From Shimia sp. Alg240-R146 (lineage in GTDB: Bacteria > Pseudomonadota > Alphaproteobacteria > Rhodobacterales > Rhodobacteraceae), in the NCBI RefSeq assembly GCF_947331465.1, contig NZ_CAMZOK010000003.1, forward strand, positions 124,001 through 188,000: DNA of 64,000 nt. The letters run 5' to 3'. The notes under the pieces were generated by a model. That model made no database searches and was not told the origin of the DNA. It worked only from the letters and a program-made list of their open reading frames with translations. Below, piece after piece: positions 44,418 through 53,537 of this stretch. Position numbers and translations under genes: made by a program. Within the stretch, counting starts at the first letter, position 1. Each line of letters begins with the position of its first letter.

Positions 44418-47156
44418 TTAGAGCCACTTCCAGCCAAAGACTTCCTTGGCACCCGACAGCAGGAACGTCGGCAACGCAGCCACAAAGGCACAGCCCAGCA
44501 GGAGGTATACGGACAGGCTTGTGGTGCCTAGAACGAAGTGCCCCAGTGGGGTGAAGACCGCGATTGCAGACAGCGCCAGCGACAGAGCCACAGCCATCAG
44601 CAGTTTCGGGTTGCCAAACGGCGACTTGCGGAACAGCGATGTATTGGTGCGAGCGTCAAACACGTGCCACAGCTGGGCAAACATGATGGTCACAAAGGCC
44701 ATTGTTTGCGCGGTTTCAAGACTAAGACCAAGGCTCAGACCTTCCTTGAACGCGAGATAGCTGACAAAGCCAACCGCAAGGCCGCGCACCAAGATCCGCT
44801 CTTTCAAACCACCAGCAAAGATGTCTTCGTCTTTTGCCCTTGGTTTGCGCTCCATGATATCGTCGTCGGCTTTCTCAAAGCCAAGCGCCAGAGCAGGGAT
44901 ACCATCCGAAACCAGGTTCACCCAAAGGATCATCAGCGGCGTCAGCGGCATCAGCGGATCGGCACCCATCAACATGAACGCAAAGAGGATCGTCGACACC
45001 TCGGCCACGTTTGCGGTCAACGCCTGACGCACGAACTTCAGCAGGTTGTCATAGATCCGACGACCCTCTTTCACCGCTTTCACGATGGTCGAGAAGTTGT
45101 CGTCCAACAGCACCAACGCGGCACTGTCTTTCGCCACCGAGGTGCCGGCAATGCCCATGGCCACACCGATGTCCGCGGTCCGCAGCGCTGGCGCGTCGTT
45201 CACGCCGTCACCTGTCATTGCGGCCACTTCGCCGGTGTTTTGCATCGCCTTCACGATCCGCAACTTGTGTTCCGGTGTCACACGGGCAAACACAGCCGCA
45301 TTAGGAACGATACCTTCGAGGTCCTTGTCGCTCATCGCGTCGAGTTCAACGCCTGTGTGCACGGTCTGGTCGTCGCGGGTTTTGATGCCGATTTGCTCAG
45401 CAATCGCTTGGGCGGTGACCGCGTGGTCGCCAGTGATCATCACCGTACGGATACCAGCCGAAGTAGCATCTTCCACGGCGCCTCGCACTTCAGGGCGCGG
45501 TGGGTCCATGATGCCATGGATACCGATCAGAATGATGTTCTGCTCCGGATCTTCCGGATCAAACGTCCCATCGTCAGTCTGACGGAAGGCAATCGCCAAC
45601 GTACGCAACGCGCGGCCGCCAAAGTCCTCGATCACGCCCTCGACCTGAGCGCGGATCTCGTCGGTCAGCTCGTGCAACTCGCCGTTCAACCAAACACCTT
45701 TAGCGCGCTTCAGGATCACATCAGGCGCACCCTTAGCGATGAGGAAGTTCTCACCATTTGGCAATTTTGTGTGCACGCTCATCATCTTGCGAGTGCTGTC
45801 AAACGGGAAGGCTTCCATCGTTTGCACTTTGCGTTCCTGCAAACGCGCACGCGACAGGCCAACCTTGGCCGCAGCCACGACAAGCGCACCTTCGGTCGGG
45901 TTGCCCTGCACCGCAGGACGACCGTCTTTGGTGATCAACTCGGCGTCGTTGCAATAGGCAGAGATGTTGAGCATCTGGCGCAGGTCGAATTCCTTGCGGA
46001 TGTCGGCCACGTTGCCGTCCGCATCGACGAATTCACCGTTGGGGTCAAAGCCTTCGCCGCTCACGTCCCAGGTCTTGCCACCGGCCCATGTGCGCATCAC
46101 CTGCATCTGGTTCTGCGTCAGGGTGCCGGTTTTGTCCGAGCAGATGACCGAAGTCGTGCCCAGCGTTTCAACCGAAGACAGTTTGCGGGCCAGCGCATTG
46201 TTGGCCACCATCCGCTGCGACCCGAGGGTCAGAACGATGGTCACAACAGTTGGCAGACCTTCAGGAATGGCAGCCACCGAAAGCGAAATCGCGGTGTTCA
46301 GCATTTCGGTCACATCCATGCCCTGGAAGATGCCGATACCAATCACAATCGCCACAACGCCCAGCGCAGCCGCGATCAGCACTTTGGAGAGTTTCTCGAT
46401 GCGGATTTGCAGCGGCGTTTTGGGGTCTTCAGCGGTCGCCATCAGGTGCGCGATATGGCCCACTTCGGTCGCCATGCCGGTGCCTGTGGCGATGCCCTCA
46501 CCGGTGCCGTTGGTCACTTTTGTGCTCATAAAGCCCATGTTCAGGCGGTCGGCCAGCACGATTTTCTCGTCGTCAATCGGCAGCGTATGCTTGTCGACTG
46601 GCTCGGATTCTCCGGTCAGCGCGGCTTCATCAACGGCCAGTCGCGCCGCTTCGGTAAAGCGCACGTCGGCGGCGATGATGTCGCCTGCCTTAAAGCGCAT
46701 CAGATCACCGGGCACGATGTCCGCGGCAGGGATTTCCACCCAGTTGCCGTCACGCTTCACAAACGCCAACGGCGCGGACATTTCCTTGAGTGCGGCCAGC
46801 GATTGCGCGGCGCGGAATTCCTGCATGAAGCTGATCAGAGCATTCAGGATGACGATAACGGCAATGGCGACCGCATCCACATAATGCTGGGTATAAAATG
46901 AAATCGCCGCACCGATCATCAGAATGATAAGCAGCGGGCTTTTGAACTGTTCGATAAACAGCAAAATTGGGGAAACGCCTTTGGTGTCTGCAAGACGGTT
47001 TGGGCCGACTTCTGCAAGCTTCCGAGTGGCTGCCTGCGTGGACAGACCGGTCTTTGGATCACTGGCGAGTGTTTCGGCCACCTCCTGCGGAGCTTTTGTC
47101 CAGGGCGCTAAACTGCCGCTGAGGTCTTGTTTTTGATTTGTGGCTGAATCGTTCAT
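44418..47156 (-). CDS. cation-transporting P-type ATPase (Ca2+-type, P2)
   Basis: A 912-residue ion pump related to PMR1/SERCA-type Ca2+-ATPases. The N-terminal cation ATPase domain comes first, then the actuator TGESEPV (181-187), PEGLP in helix 4 (298-302), the phosphorylation motif DKTGTLTQN (341-349), TGDGVNDAPAL in the hinge and about ten membrane helices. It likely moves Ca2+ (or Mn2+, possibly monovalent ions) out of the cytoplasm. It is the last gene of the ADI operon, 79 bases after arcC with a hairpin in the gap (47195-47218), so it may use ATP made by arginine fermentation. Confidence 0.92.
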   Translation of the reverse strand: MNDSATNQKQDLSGSLAPWTKAPQEVAETLASDPKTGLSTQAATRKLAEVGPNRLADTKGVSPILLFIEQFKSPLLIILMIGAAISFYTQHYVDAVAIAVIVILNALISFMQEFRAAQSLAALKEMSAPLAFVKRDGNWVEIPAADIVPGDLMRFKAGDIIAADVRFTEAARLAVDEAALTGESEPVDKHTLPIDDEKIVLADRLNMGFMSTKVTNGTGEGIATGTGMATEVGHIAHLMATAEDPKTPLQIRIEKLSKVLIAAALGVVAIVIGIGIFQGMDVTEMLNTAISLSVAAIPEGLPTVVTIVLTLGSQRMVANNALARKLSSVETLGTTSVICSDKTGTLTQNQMQVMRTWAGGKTWDVSGEGFDPNGEFVDADGNVADIRKEFDLRQMLNISAYCNDAELITKDGRPAVQGNPTEGALVVAAAKVGLSRARLQERKVQTMEAFPFDSTRKMMSVHTKLPNGENFLIAKGAPDVILKRAKGVWLNGELHELTDEIRAQVEGVIEDFGGRALRTLAIAFRQTDDGTFDPEDPEQNIILIGIHGIMDPPRPEVRGAVEDATSAGIRTVMITGDHAVTAQAIAEQIGIKTRDDQTVHTGVELDAMSDKDLEGIVPNAAVFARVTPEHKLRIVKAMQNTGEVAAMTGDGVNDAPALRTADIGVAMGIAGTSVAKDSAALVLLDDNFSTIVKAVKEGRRIYDNLLKFVRQALTANVAEVSTILFAFMLMGADPLMPLTPLMILWVNLVSDGIPALALGFEKADDDIMERKPRAKDEDIFAGGLKERILVRGLAVGFVSYLAFKEGLSLGLSLETAQTMAFVTIMFAQLWHVFDARTNTSLFRKSPFGNPKLLMAVALSLALSAIAVFTPLGHFVLGTTSLSVYLLLGCAFVAALPTFLLSGAKEVFGWKWL

Positions 47157-47194
47157 CGAAATTCTCCAGAACGGAAATTGGGGAGTTTTGGTAT

Positions 47195-47218
47195 GGCCTC
47201 CCGGCTAACCGGGAGACC
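47195..47218 (-). other. intercistronic hairpin between arcC and the ATPase gene
   Basis: GGCCTCCCGG pairs with CCGGGAGACC around CTAA. There is no T-run, so it is more likely an mRNA-stabilising or processing hairpin than a terminator. Confidence 0.6.
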
Positions 47219-47235
47219 ATTCAATTTTCAAATAA

Positions 47236-48171
47236 TCAGCTGGCGACAAGCTTCAACTCTGTCACGGATTCAGACACAGTAGTGCCTGTTTCTCCGCGCA
47301 AAGCCGCCTGCACGTCTTTCAATGCGCAGATGATGGCACGTTTGCCGCTGGCGCGGGCAAAGTCCTGAGCTGCTTTGACTTTCGGACCCATGGAGCCGCC
47401 GGGGAACCCGAACTCGTCCATCATGTCAGGCGTGGCTTCGCGGATCGCTTTCTGATCCGCAGTACCCCAATCGAGGAACACAGCTTCGACATCGGTGGCG
47501 ACCACAAACACGTCGGCATCAATCTCGGTCGACAACATCGCAGAGCAGTTGTCTTTGTCGATCACGCATTCTACGCCAGTCAGGTGACCTTCGCGGTCAT
47601 ACATGGTGGGGATACCACCACCGCCGGCCGCAATCACAACCGCGCCTTGATCCAGCATCCATTTGATTGGACGCACCTGGAAAATCCGCTTGGGTGCTGG
47701 CGATGGAACCACGCGGCGCCATTTGTCGCCATCCGGCTTGATCGCCCAGCCTTTTTCATCGGCGTTTTTCTTGGCTTCTTCTTCCGAATAAACCGGTCCT
47801 ATGAATTTGGTCGGATCTTCAAATGCGGGATCTTTCGGATCCACTTCGACCATGGTCAGAACAGTGGCGAGCGGCTTTTCGAACGGCAAAAGGTTGCCCA
47901 TCTCCTGTTCGATCATATAGCCGATCATGCCCATCGTTTCGCCAACCAACACGTCCAGTGGGTATTCGTCCACTTCGGTATAAGCAGCTTCCTGAAGTGC
48001 TAACAAACCAACCTGCGGGCCATTGCCGTGGGTTACGACCAGTTCATGTTCCTGTGCGAGGGGGGCGAGGCTCTCTGCCGCAATCCGCACATTCTCGCGC
48101 TGGTTCTCCGCCGTGAGAGCTTGCCCACGGCGAAGAAGCGCGTTGCCACCAAGGGCGACGACAACACGCAT
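47236..48171 (-). CDS. arcC: carbamate kinase
   Basis: A 311-residue enzyme that makes ATP from carbamoyl phosphate and ADP, the energy-yielding last step of the arginine deiminase pathway. Motifs are [13 protein letters not shown] (4-16), [13 protein letters not shown], the conserved AAGGGGIP and [10 protein letters not shown]. It starts three bases after the argF stop, in keeping with an arcABC-type operon. Its length is normal for the family. A truncated paralogue lies at 43422-43598. Confidence 0.97.
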   Translation of the reverse strand: MRVVVALGGNALLRRGQALTAENQRENVRIAAESLAPLAQEHELVVTHGNGPQVGLLALQEAAYTEVDEYPLDVLVGETMGMIGYMIEQEMGNLLPFEKPLATVLTMVEVDPKDPAFEDPTKFIGPVYSEEEAKKNADEKGWAIKPDGDKWRRVVPSPAPKRIFQVRPIKWMLDQGAVVIAAGGGGIPTMYDREGHLTGVECVIDKDNCSAMLSTEIDADVFVVATDVEAVFLDWGTADQKAIREATPDMMDEFGFPGGSMGPKVKAAQDFARASGKRAIICALKDVQAALRGETGTTVSESVTELKLVAS

Positions 48172-48174
48172 GAT

Positions 48175-49173
48175 TTATGCTCCCAAAGTAGCGACGAGGA
48201 TCGCTTTGATGGTGTGCATACGGTTCTCGGCCTGCTCAAACGCGATGTTTTTGGGGCTTTCGAACACTTCTTCAGTCACTTCCAGCTCGGTCACGCCAAA
48301 TTTGTCAGCGATGTCCTGACCCACTTTGGTTTCCGTGTTGTGGAACGCAGGCAGGCAGTGCATGAACTTGACGTTGGCGTTGTTGGCTTTCGCCATCAGG
48401 TCTGCGTTCACCTGGTAAGGCATCAGCAGTTCGATGCGATCTTTCCAGACTTCGGCTGGCTCGCCCATGGAGACCCAAACGTCTGTGTGGATGAAGTCGA
48501 CGCCGTCAACCGCGTTCACATCATCCGTGATGGTGATGCGCGCACCAGTTTCAGCAGCGATATCCTGCGCCATTTTCTGGATGTTGTCTTCGTTCTGCAG
48601 TTCTTTCGGTGCGATGATCCGCACGTCACAGCCCATCATGGCGCCGAGGATCAGCAGGGAGTTACCCATGTTGTTGCGAGCATCACCCACATAAGCATAA
48701 GCAATCTGGCTGCGTGGCTTGTCGGCGTGCTCCATCATGGTCAGCATGTCGGCCAGCATCTGTGTTGGGTGCCAGTCATCGGTCAGACCGTTGTAGACCG
48801 GAACGCCCGAGTAATCTGACAGTTCTTTCACCAGTTCCTGCGAAGAGCCGCGGTATTCGATCGCGTCAAACATCCGGCCCAAAACGCGCGCGGTGTCTTT
48901 CATCGACTCTTTGTGGCCGATCTGGCTGCCGGCGGGGTCAAGATACGTGACGTTGGCGCCTTGATCGTATGCAGCGACTTCGAAAGCACAACGGGTGCGA
49001 GTCGAGGTTTTTTCAAAGATCAGACAGATGTTTTTGCCTGTCAGGGCCTGCTGCTCGGCGCGGGCATATTTGGCCCGCTTCAGATCACGTGCGAGGTCCA
49101 GCAGGAAGAGCATTTCGCGCTGGGTGAAGTCAGCAATTTTCAGGTAGCTGCGACCGCGAAGATTAAAAGCCAT
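48175..49173 (-). CDS. argF: ornithine carbamoyltransferase, catabolic
   Basis: A 332-residue enzyme that splits citrulline into ornithine and carbamoyl phosphate in the ADI pathway. The phosphate-binding STRTR ([13 protein letters not shown]), the HPTQ motif ([12 protein letters not shown]), the DxxxSMG loop ([10 protein letters not shown]) and HCLPAFH are all present. Its place between arcA and arcC indicates the catabolic form (arcB in other species). The start is the ATG at 49173. Confidence 0.97.
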   Translation of the reverse strand: MAFNLRGRSYLKIADFTQREMLFLLDLARDLKRAKYARAEQQALTGKNICLIFEKTSTRTRCAFEVAAYDQGANVTYLDPAGSQIGHKESMKDTARVLGRMFDAIEYRGSSQELVKELSDYSGVPVYNGLTDDWHPTQMLADMLTMMEHADKPRSQIAYAYVGDARNNMGNSLLILGAMMGCDVRIIAPKELQNEDNIQKMAQDIAAETGARITITDDVNAVDGVDFIHTDVWVSMGEPAEVWKDRIELLMPYQVNADLMAKANNANVKFMHCLPAFHNTETKVGQDIADKFGVTELEVTEEVFESPKNIAFEQAENRMHTIKAILVATLGA

Positions 49174-49215
49174 GGTATTGGTTCCTTTGAATGTGTGTAT
49201 TTGGTTTGATTTGAA

Positions 49216-50427
49216 TTAGACGGCGTCACGTTCCAGCGGGCAGGTCATGCAGTGTCCGCCCCCGCGACCGCGGCCAAGCTCTTGGCCATTGATGCCGATC
49301 ACTTCGACGCCAGCGTCTTCCAGTAGTTTGTTGGTAAAGGTGTTGCGGTTGTAGCCAACGACCACACCGGGCTCGAGTGCCACAACGTTGTTACCGTCGT
49401 CCCACTGTTCGCGCTCGGCTTGGAATTCGTTGCCGCCTGTGCCGATCACCTGAAGCTTGTCCAGACCCATTGCGTCTTTGTAGACGTCGAACAGATCGCC
49501 TTTTTCCTTTACAACGCGGCCGTCTTTGTATGCCGAGAAGCACTGGATTTCGGAGCAAACTTCGTGGAAGGCGGTTACCTTGTCCACGTCAAGGCAGCTG
49601 AACACGGTGTCTAGGTGCATCGCGGCGCGCGATTTTGGCATCAAGCATGCAACAACACGCTCAGCGCCACCTTTTTCAAGAAGGGCCTGCGCCACTTGCG
49701 AAAATGCCTGACGGGTGGTGCGTTCGCCCATACCGATCAAAACAGTGCCGTTGCCGATTGGCATGACGTCTCCACCTTCAACGCTGGCGCGCTGGAAGTT
49801 TTGGTCATCGTTGCCCCACCAGAATTCGAATTCTGCTTCGGTGAACATTGGGTGGAAGTTATATACAGCGCGCTGGAACAGAGTTTCCGGCTGACGCGCA
49901 GGCCAGTACATTGGGTTGACTGTTACGCCGCCATAGATCCAGCAAGACGGGTCACGCTGGAACAGAGCATTTGGTACGGCTGGCACCAGAAACTCGCTGC
50001 GAGGCAACTCAGACTTGAGGAAATGTGTCATCTCGTCTTCGGGGATGTCATCGATGATGACGCCACCCAGAAGTTGACGCGCCAGGTCTTTGCCGGACTT
50101 GTCTTTCAGCCATGGGTGCAGAGTTTTGGCAACGCCTGGACCGATGTTGTTTGGAGTGATGATACGGTCCAACACAAAGTCTTTTGCATCGTCGCTGTGG
50201 TCGAACGCTTCCGCCAACAGGTCCTGTACGTCATACACTTCTGTGCCACGTTCACGCATTTTGGTTACAAAGTCGGCGTGGTCGCGACGGGCTTGTTCAA
50301 CCCAAAGAACGTCGTCAAACAGCAGCTCGTGACAATTGCCTGGGGTCAGACGGTCGTGCGCCAGAGAGGGACGTGACACCATGACTTTGCGAAGTTTACC
50401 AACTTCGGAATGCACACCAAATGTCAT
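49216..50427 (-). CDS. arcA: arginine deiminase
   Basis: A 403-residue enzyme that hydrolyses arginine to citrulline and ammonia. [14 protein letters not shown] near the N-terminus, [15 protein letters not shown] (substrate-binding Asp), EGGDVMPIG, the H of [11 protein letters not shown] and the nucleophilic Cys of GGGHCMTCP near the C-terminus are all present. It is the second gene of the ADI operon, after the antiporter. The ammonia released also protects against acid. Confidence 0.97.
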   Translation of the reverse strand: MTFGVHSEVGKLRKVMVSRPSLAHDRLTPGNCHELLFDDVLWVEQARRDHADFVTKMRERGTEVYDVQDLLAEAFDHSDDAKDFVLDRIITPNNIGPGVAKTLHPWLKDKSGKDLARQLLGGVIIDDIPEDEMTHFLKSELPRSEFLVPAVPNALFQRDPSCWIYGGVTVNPMYWPARQPETLFQRAVYNFHPMFTEAEFEFWWGNDDQNFQRASVEGGDVMPIGNGTVLIGMGERTTRQAFSQVAQALLEKGGAERVVACLMPKSRAAMHLDTVFSCLDVDKVTAFHEVCSEIQCFSAYKDGRVVKEKGDLFDVYKDAMGLDKLQVIGTGGNEFQAEREQWDDGNNVVALEPGVVVGYNRNTFTNKLLEDAGVEVIGINGQELGRGRGGGHCMTCPLERDAV

Positions 50428-50508
50428 TATTTCATCCTTTCGAAAGATTTCTTGTTACGCCACCGACAAAAAATACGAACGGTGACTGGGGAGTACTAAG
50501 GGAATTGA

Positions 50509-50533
50509 ATGGGTGGGACCGTGGCCCCACCCA
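50509..50533 (-). other. intercistronic hairpin between arcD and arcA
   Basis: GGGTGGG (50511-50517) pairs with CCCACCC (50526-50532). There is no T-run on the minus strand. It probably sets mRNA stability or partial termination between the transporter and enzyme genes. Confidence 0.5.
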
Positions 50534-50552
50534 AGGGCCGTTGAGCTTGGCG

Positions 50553-51959
50553 TTAGCTTGTGATTGCGCCAACACTCAGGAATACGGCGATGATCACTGC
50601 CAGGATCAGAACCAGCGGACCGACAAACCGGAGCCAGCGATCGTAAGGCACGCGGCCGATGGCCAGGCCACCCATCACAACTGCGAAGGTCGGGTTGAAC
50701 AAGTTCACCAGGCCGTTTGCAGATTGGTACGCGGTCACAACCAGTTCACGACCCACACCAGCAAAATCTGCCAGCGGCGCCATCACAGGCATGCTGAGAG
50801 CAGCAAGACCGGAGGAAGACGGCACGAGGAAGGACATCAGGAACTGGATACCGAACATCACGTTGATGAACATAAATTCGGACAGGCCAGAGATCATACC
50901 CTCTGCAGAGAACAGAATGGTGTCGGTGATTTTACCGGCATCCATGATGACAACCACACCACGCGCAACACCGATGATCAGAGCAACGCCGAGAAGGTCA
51001 CGGGCACCGTCAACAAAGGTTTCCACAAAGGTGCCTTCGTCCATGCGGGTTTCTTCAGCGAATTTGCCAACAAACCAAACAACGATCGACATCACCAGGA
51101 ACAGGCCGGACATTTCGTCCATCCACCAGTCCAGAGACACAACGCCATAGATCATGATCGCAAAGCTCAGGCCAAACAGGGCCAGGATCAGCTTACGAAC
51201 ACCGGTCAGCTCTGGCATCGCGCCATCGTCAGCGTCGGACAGGAAGTGCGCGCGGTTCTCTTCGGTACGGCTCGCAATCAGCGAAGCGGACGGATCGGCT
51301 TTCACTTTGGCAGCATAGCGCATGACAAAGATGATACCGGCCAGCAAGCTTGTGCCGAGGATCGCAACGCGCAGCATCAGACCGTCGGTGAACGCAATGC
51401 CTGCACCGTCAGATGCGATTACGGTTGCGAACGGGTTGAAGGTAGAGCCCAAAGTACCGATTCCGGCACCCAGCATGATAACAGCCACAGCGGTCAGCGA
51501 GTCATAACCGGCGCGAATGAACACGGGGATCAGCAAGGCGTAGAAGGCCAACGATTCTTCGGCCATACCATACGAGGTACCACCAGCGGCGAACGCGATC
51601 ATCATGATCGGGATCATCCACTGCTCCCGGCCTTTCAGTTTGGCCAGCAGTCCGCCGATTCCTGCATCAATTGCACCGGTTTTCGTAACCACCATCAGGA
51701 AGCCCCCGATGATCAACACGAAAAGCGAAACGTCGATAGCAGCGTAGAAGCCTTGGAACGGCGCCAGGATGACATCCACAATGCCCTGAGGGCTTGCTTC
51801 GACACCTGCGTAGGACCCGGGCACTGGTGCCATGCGTCCCATTTCTTCGCTCATTTCACGAGCGTACTCACCCGCCGGCACGATCCATGTCAGTGCGGCG
51901 ACCACAGCAATAAGCACAAACAGGATTGTGAATGCTGTGGGGAATTTGAACTTGGTCAT
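50553..51959 (-). CDS. arcD: YfcC family arginine/ornithine antiporter-like protein
   Basis: A 468-residue inner-membrane protein with about 12 helices. It belongs to the YfcC/C4-dicarboxylate anaerobic carrier-like family, which serves as the ArcD-type arginine:ornithine exchanger in many ADI operons. Motifs are FTILFVLIAVVAALTWIVPAG (helix 1), GGFLMVVTKTGAIDAG, the GLAALSMPVMAPLADFAGV helix and SANGLVNLFNPTFAVVMGG. It is the first gene of the operon. The function is inferred mainly from position, so the symbol is by role. Confidence 0.88.
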   Translation of the reverse strand: MTKFKFPTAFTILFVLIAVVAALTWIVPAGEYAREMSEEMGRMAPVPGSYAGVEASPQGIVDVILAPFQGFYAAIDVSLFVLIIGGFLMVVTKTGAIDAGIGGLLAKLKGREQWMIPIMMIAFAAGGTSYGMAEESLAFYALLIPVFIRAGYDSLTAVAVIMLGAGIGTLGSTFNPFATVIASDGAGIAFTDGLMLRVAILGTSLLAGIIFVMRYAAKVKADPSASLIASRTEENRAHFLSDADDGAMPELTGVRKLILALFGLSFAIMIYGVVSLDWWMDEMSGLFLVMSIVVWFVGKFAEETRMDEGTFVETFVDGARDLLGVALIIGVARGVVVIMDAGKITDTILFSAEGMISGLSEFMFINVMFGIQFLMSFLVPSSSGLAALSMPVMAPLADFAGVGRELVVTAYQSANGLVNLFNPTFAVVMGGLAIGRVPYDRWLRFVGPLVLILAVIIAVFLSVGAITS

Positions 51960-52392
51960 TGTCCCCTCCTTGGGAAAACTTTTGAGTTCGATTGCGTTTC
52001 GACAGCGGAGTTAATGTGCCTGCAACGCAATTGCAAGTATTTCGATTGTATTTTCACATCATTTTGCTAGCATTTTGATTGCAAGCAACGCAAGCCTCAT
52101 AGGCTATAAGACGCCGATCACTCAAATCGGGCCTACTTCTTTGATTTAACTATGTTTATCCGCTTCGTCAGAATGTCGAAGCCTCAACAGGCAAAGCTAG
52201 CGCGTATTTCTGTGACCAATCTGCCAAGAGTGTGCGAAAGTTAAGTGTCTGTTAACACCCATATAGGCACATCGCCCACTCATCCAATGCGTCAACACCA
52301 AAAAAACGGAAAATAATAGAGCAAGCTTAAGCGCCCTAAGATGCTCATTTCAATAGAAATTTGATCCAGATCAAGTGAGTTTGAAAAGATCC
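51960..52392. other. arc operon upstream region, 433 bases without a gene
   Basis: AT-rich control region. It has GAGGGG before arcD, AATTGCAAG (52029-52037) and TTTTGATTGCAAG (52073-52085), and a perfect FNR box at 52361-52374. No coding frame is convincing. Confidence 0.7.
52361..52374 (-). promoter_or_regulatory. perfect FNR/FnrL box
   Basis: TTGATCCAGATCAA is an exact TTGAT-N4-ATCAA palindrome. The next start on the minus strand is arcD, 402 bases away; on the plus side it lies 18 bases beyond the stop of a hypothetical gene, where it would have no other target. Anaerobic induction of the ADI operon is inferred, with a leader of roughly 360 bases. Confidence 0.75.
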
Positions 52393-52653
52393 TTACAAAT
52401 CAAGACCGTCACTGCGCACCAGACACTTTTGCTCCACGGCAAGAATCCGCCGCTCCAGATCCAGCAACCGACATTGCAGCCCTTCACTTGGCGTCGGGTT
52501 CTCCGCTTTCAACGAATCCAGCAGTTCTTGCAACGATTTCCTGAATTCCGGGCCACCTTTTCGGATCCCGCCAACGGATTGACGCAAAAGCCCCTCAAAC
52601 TGCTCTTCAATCCGCAGATTTACGGCCTTTGTCTTCCCCTGCGTGGCGGTCAT
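52393..52653 (-). CDS. small putative ribbon-helix-helix protein, paralogue A
   Basis: An 86-residue protein from the ATG at 52653, chosen for GGAG upstream. It opens with TKAVNLRIEEQFEGLLRQ, a beta-strand plus helix like a ribbon-helix-helix DNA-binding unit, followed by GGIRKGGPEFRKSLQELL. This block is nearly the same in the neighbouring 52815-53363 protein. The tail is short and probably a coiled coil (LQCRLLDLERRILAVEQK). DNA binding is inferred from shape, not from a known family. TTGATTGCAATTTGCAAG lies just upstream (52717-52734). Confidence 0.65.
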   Translation of the reverse strand: MTATQGKTKAVNLRIEEQFEGLLRQSVGGIRKGGPEFRKSLQELLDSLKAENPTPSEGLQCRLLDLERRILAVEQKCLVRSDGLDL

Positions 52654-52761
52654 GTTGCTTCGCTCCATCTAGAACGGCGGGTCCTTGCCTTAAATCACAC
52701 ACCAATAGTATGTAAATTGATTGCAATTTGCAAGCGCAGCTAACGGGAACGTGTGCAGACG

Positions 52762-52787
52762 TCAAAAAGGCGCCACAAGGGCGCCTT
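52762..52787 (-). terminator. terminator of the five-repeat gene
   Basis: On the minus strand, AAGGCGCC pairs with GGCGCCTT (loop CTTGT), followed by TTTG. Confidence 0.85.
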
Positions 52788-52814
52788 CTACGAATTCGAT
52801 TCTGGTGCGGGGCT

Positions 52815-53363
52815 TTATGCCCCTTCCAGCTTCCGCAACCGCTGCTCTATTTCACCAAACATCGCCCGGATCTCCGTCGCTGGCAGGAACTGTTCCAGAG
52901 AATCACCTTCGCGCGCACCAATCGAGGCTTCAATTGTCGCGAACCGGTCATCAAGTTCCTTGGCCGGGATATAGGCCTCGCTCTCTTCACCCGCCATGCC
53001 AAGCCGCTTCTCGATACGCGCGAACCGCGACAAGACCTCGGGAGCCGCCACAAACCGATCATTGGCATCCTCAAGTGCGGCCTGCATTTGAGCTTCCAGA
53101 GCGTGCATTTTCTCTTCAATGTGCTCAGGCATCACGCCCGCGCCACCATCTATCGACGCTTTGTGAACCAAACGCTCCAACTCTCCGAAACGGGCATGAA
53201 CCTCATGCGCCGGGACATAGGCGGCGGCGTTTTCATCATCAATCAGCGCTCGCAACGCCTTGCGAAACCCGGGACCACCATTGCGAATTCGTGCAAACGC
53301 ATCCCGCACCAACTGTTCGTACTCGTGCTCAATTCTCAAATTGATGGCTTTTGTCGAGGGCAT
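52815..53363 (-). CDS. putative ribbon-helix-helix protein with five tail repeats, paralogue B
   Basis: A 182-residue protein from the ATG at 53363, which has CAGGAG upstream; codons upstream to 53522 read as noise. Residues 1-40 (TKAINLRIEHEYEQLVRD, then RIRNGGPGFRKALRAL) match paralogue A. Residues 49-177 hold five imperfect repeats of about 27 residues built as [YF]-[VIL]-P-A-x-E-[VLI]-x-x-R-F-x-x-[IL]-E (starting near 49, 77, 103, 130 and 158). Each pairs a short strand-like start with an amphipathic helix. I do not recognise the family; it may be a DNA-binding protein with an oligomerising tail. Confidence 0.72.
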   Translation of the reverse strand: MPSTKAINLRIEHEYEQLVRDAFARIRNGGPGFRKALRALIDDENAAAYVPAHEVHARFGELERLVHKASIDGGAGVMPEHIEEKMHALEAQMQAALEDANDRFVAAPEVLSRFARIEKRLGMAGEESEAYIPAKELDDRFATIEASIGAREGDSLEQFLPATEIRAMFGEIEQRLRKLEGA

Positions 53364-53537
53364 GCTGGCGCTCCTGTTGCCGTGGCTTTGCGAGGCAAAT
53401 TCTAGCAATTCAGTGGTAAAATGCAATGAAAAAGGCATGTGGACTTGGAAACAAACACACCCTGCCCTGCCCAGTGAGCGCACATTGCAGTTGCAGCCAA
53501 GCGTGTTACCTTCAGGCCGCAAATTCAGAGGAAAGAA

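Noticed and set aside
44201-44491. 96-residue minus-strand frame with a hydrophobic stretch
   Set aside because: It runs through the ATPase stop and the operon terminator, has no ribosome site and matches nothing recognisable.
44538-46901. 787-residue plus-strand frame
   Set aside because: Antisense to the P-type ATPase gene, with His/Arg-rich shadow composition and no recognisable domain.
50421-52070. 549-residue plus-strand frame
   Set aside because: Antisense to arcD. It is rich in His/Gln/Asp in a way expected from the mirror of a membrane-protein gene.
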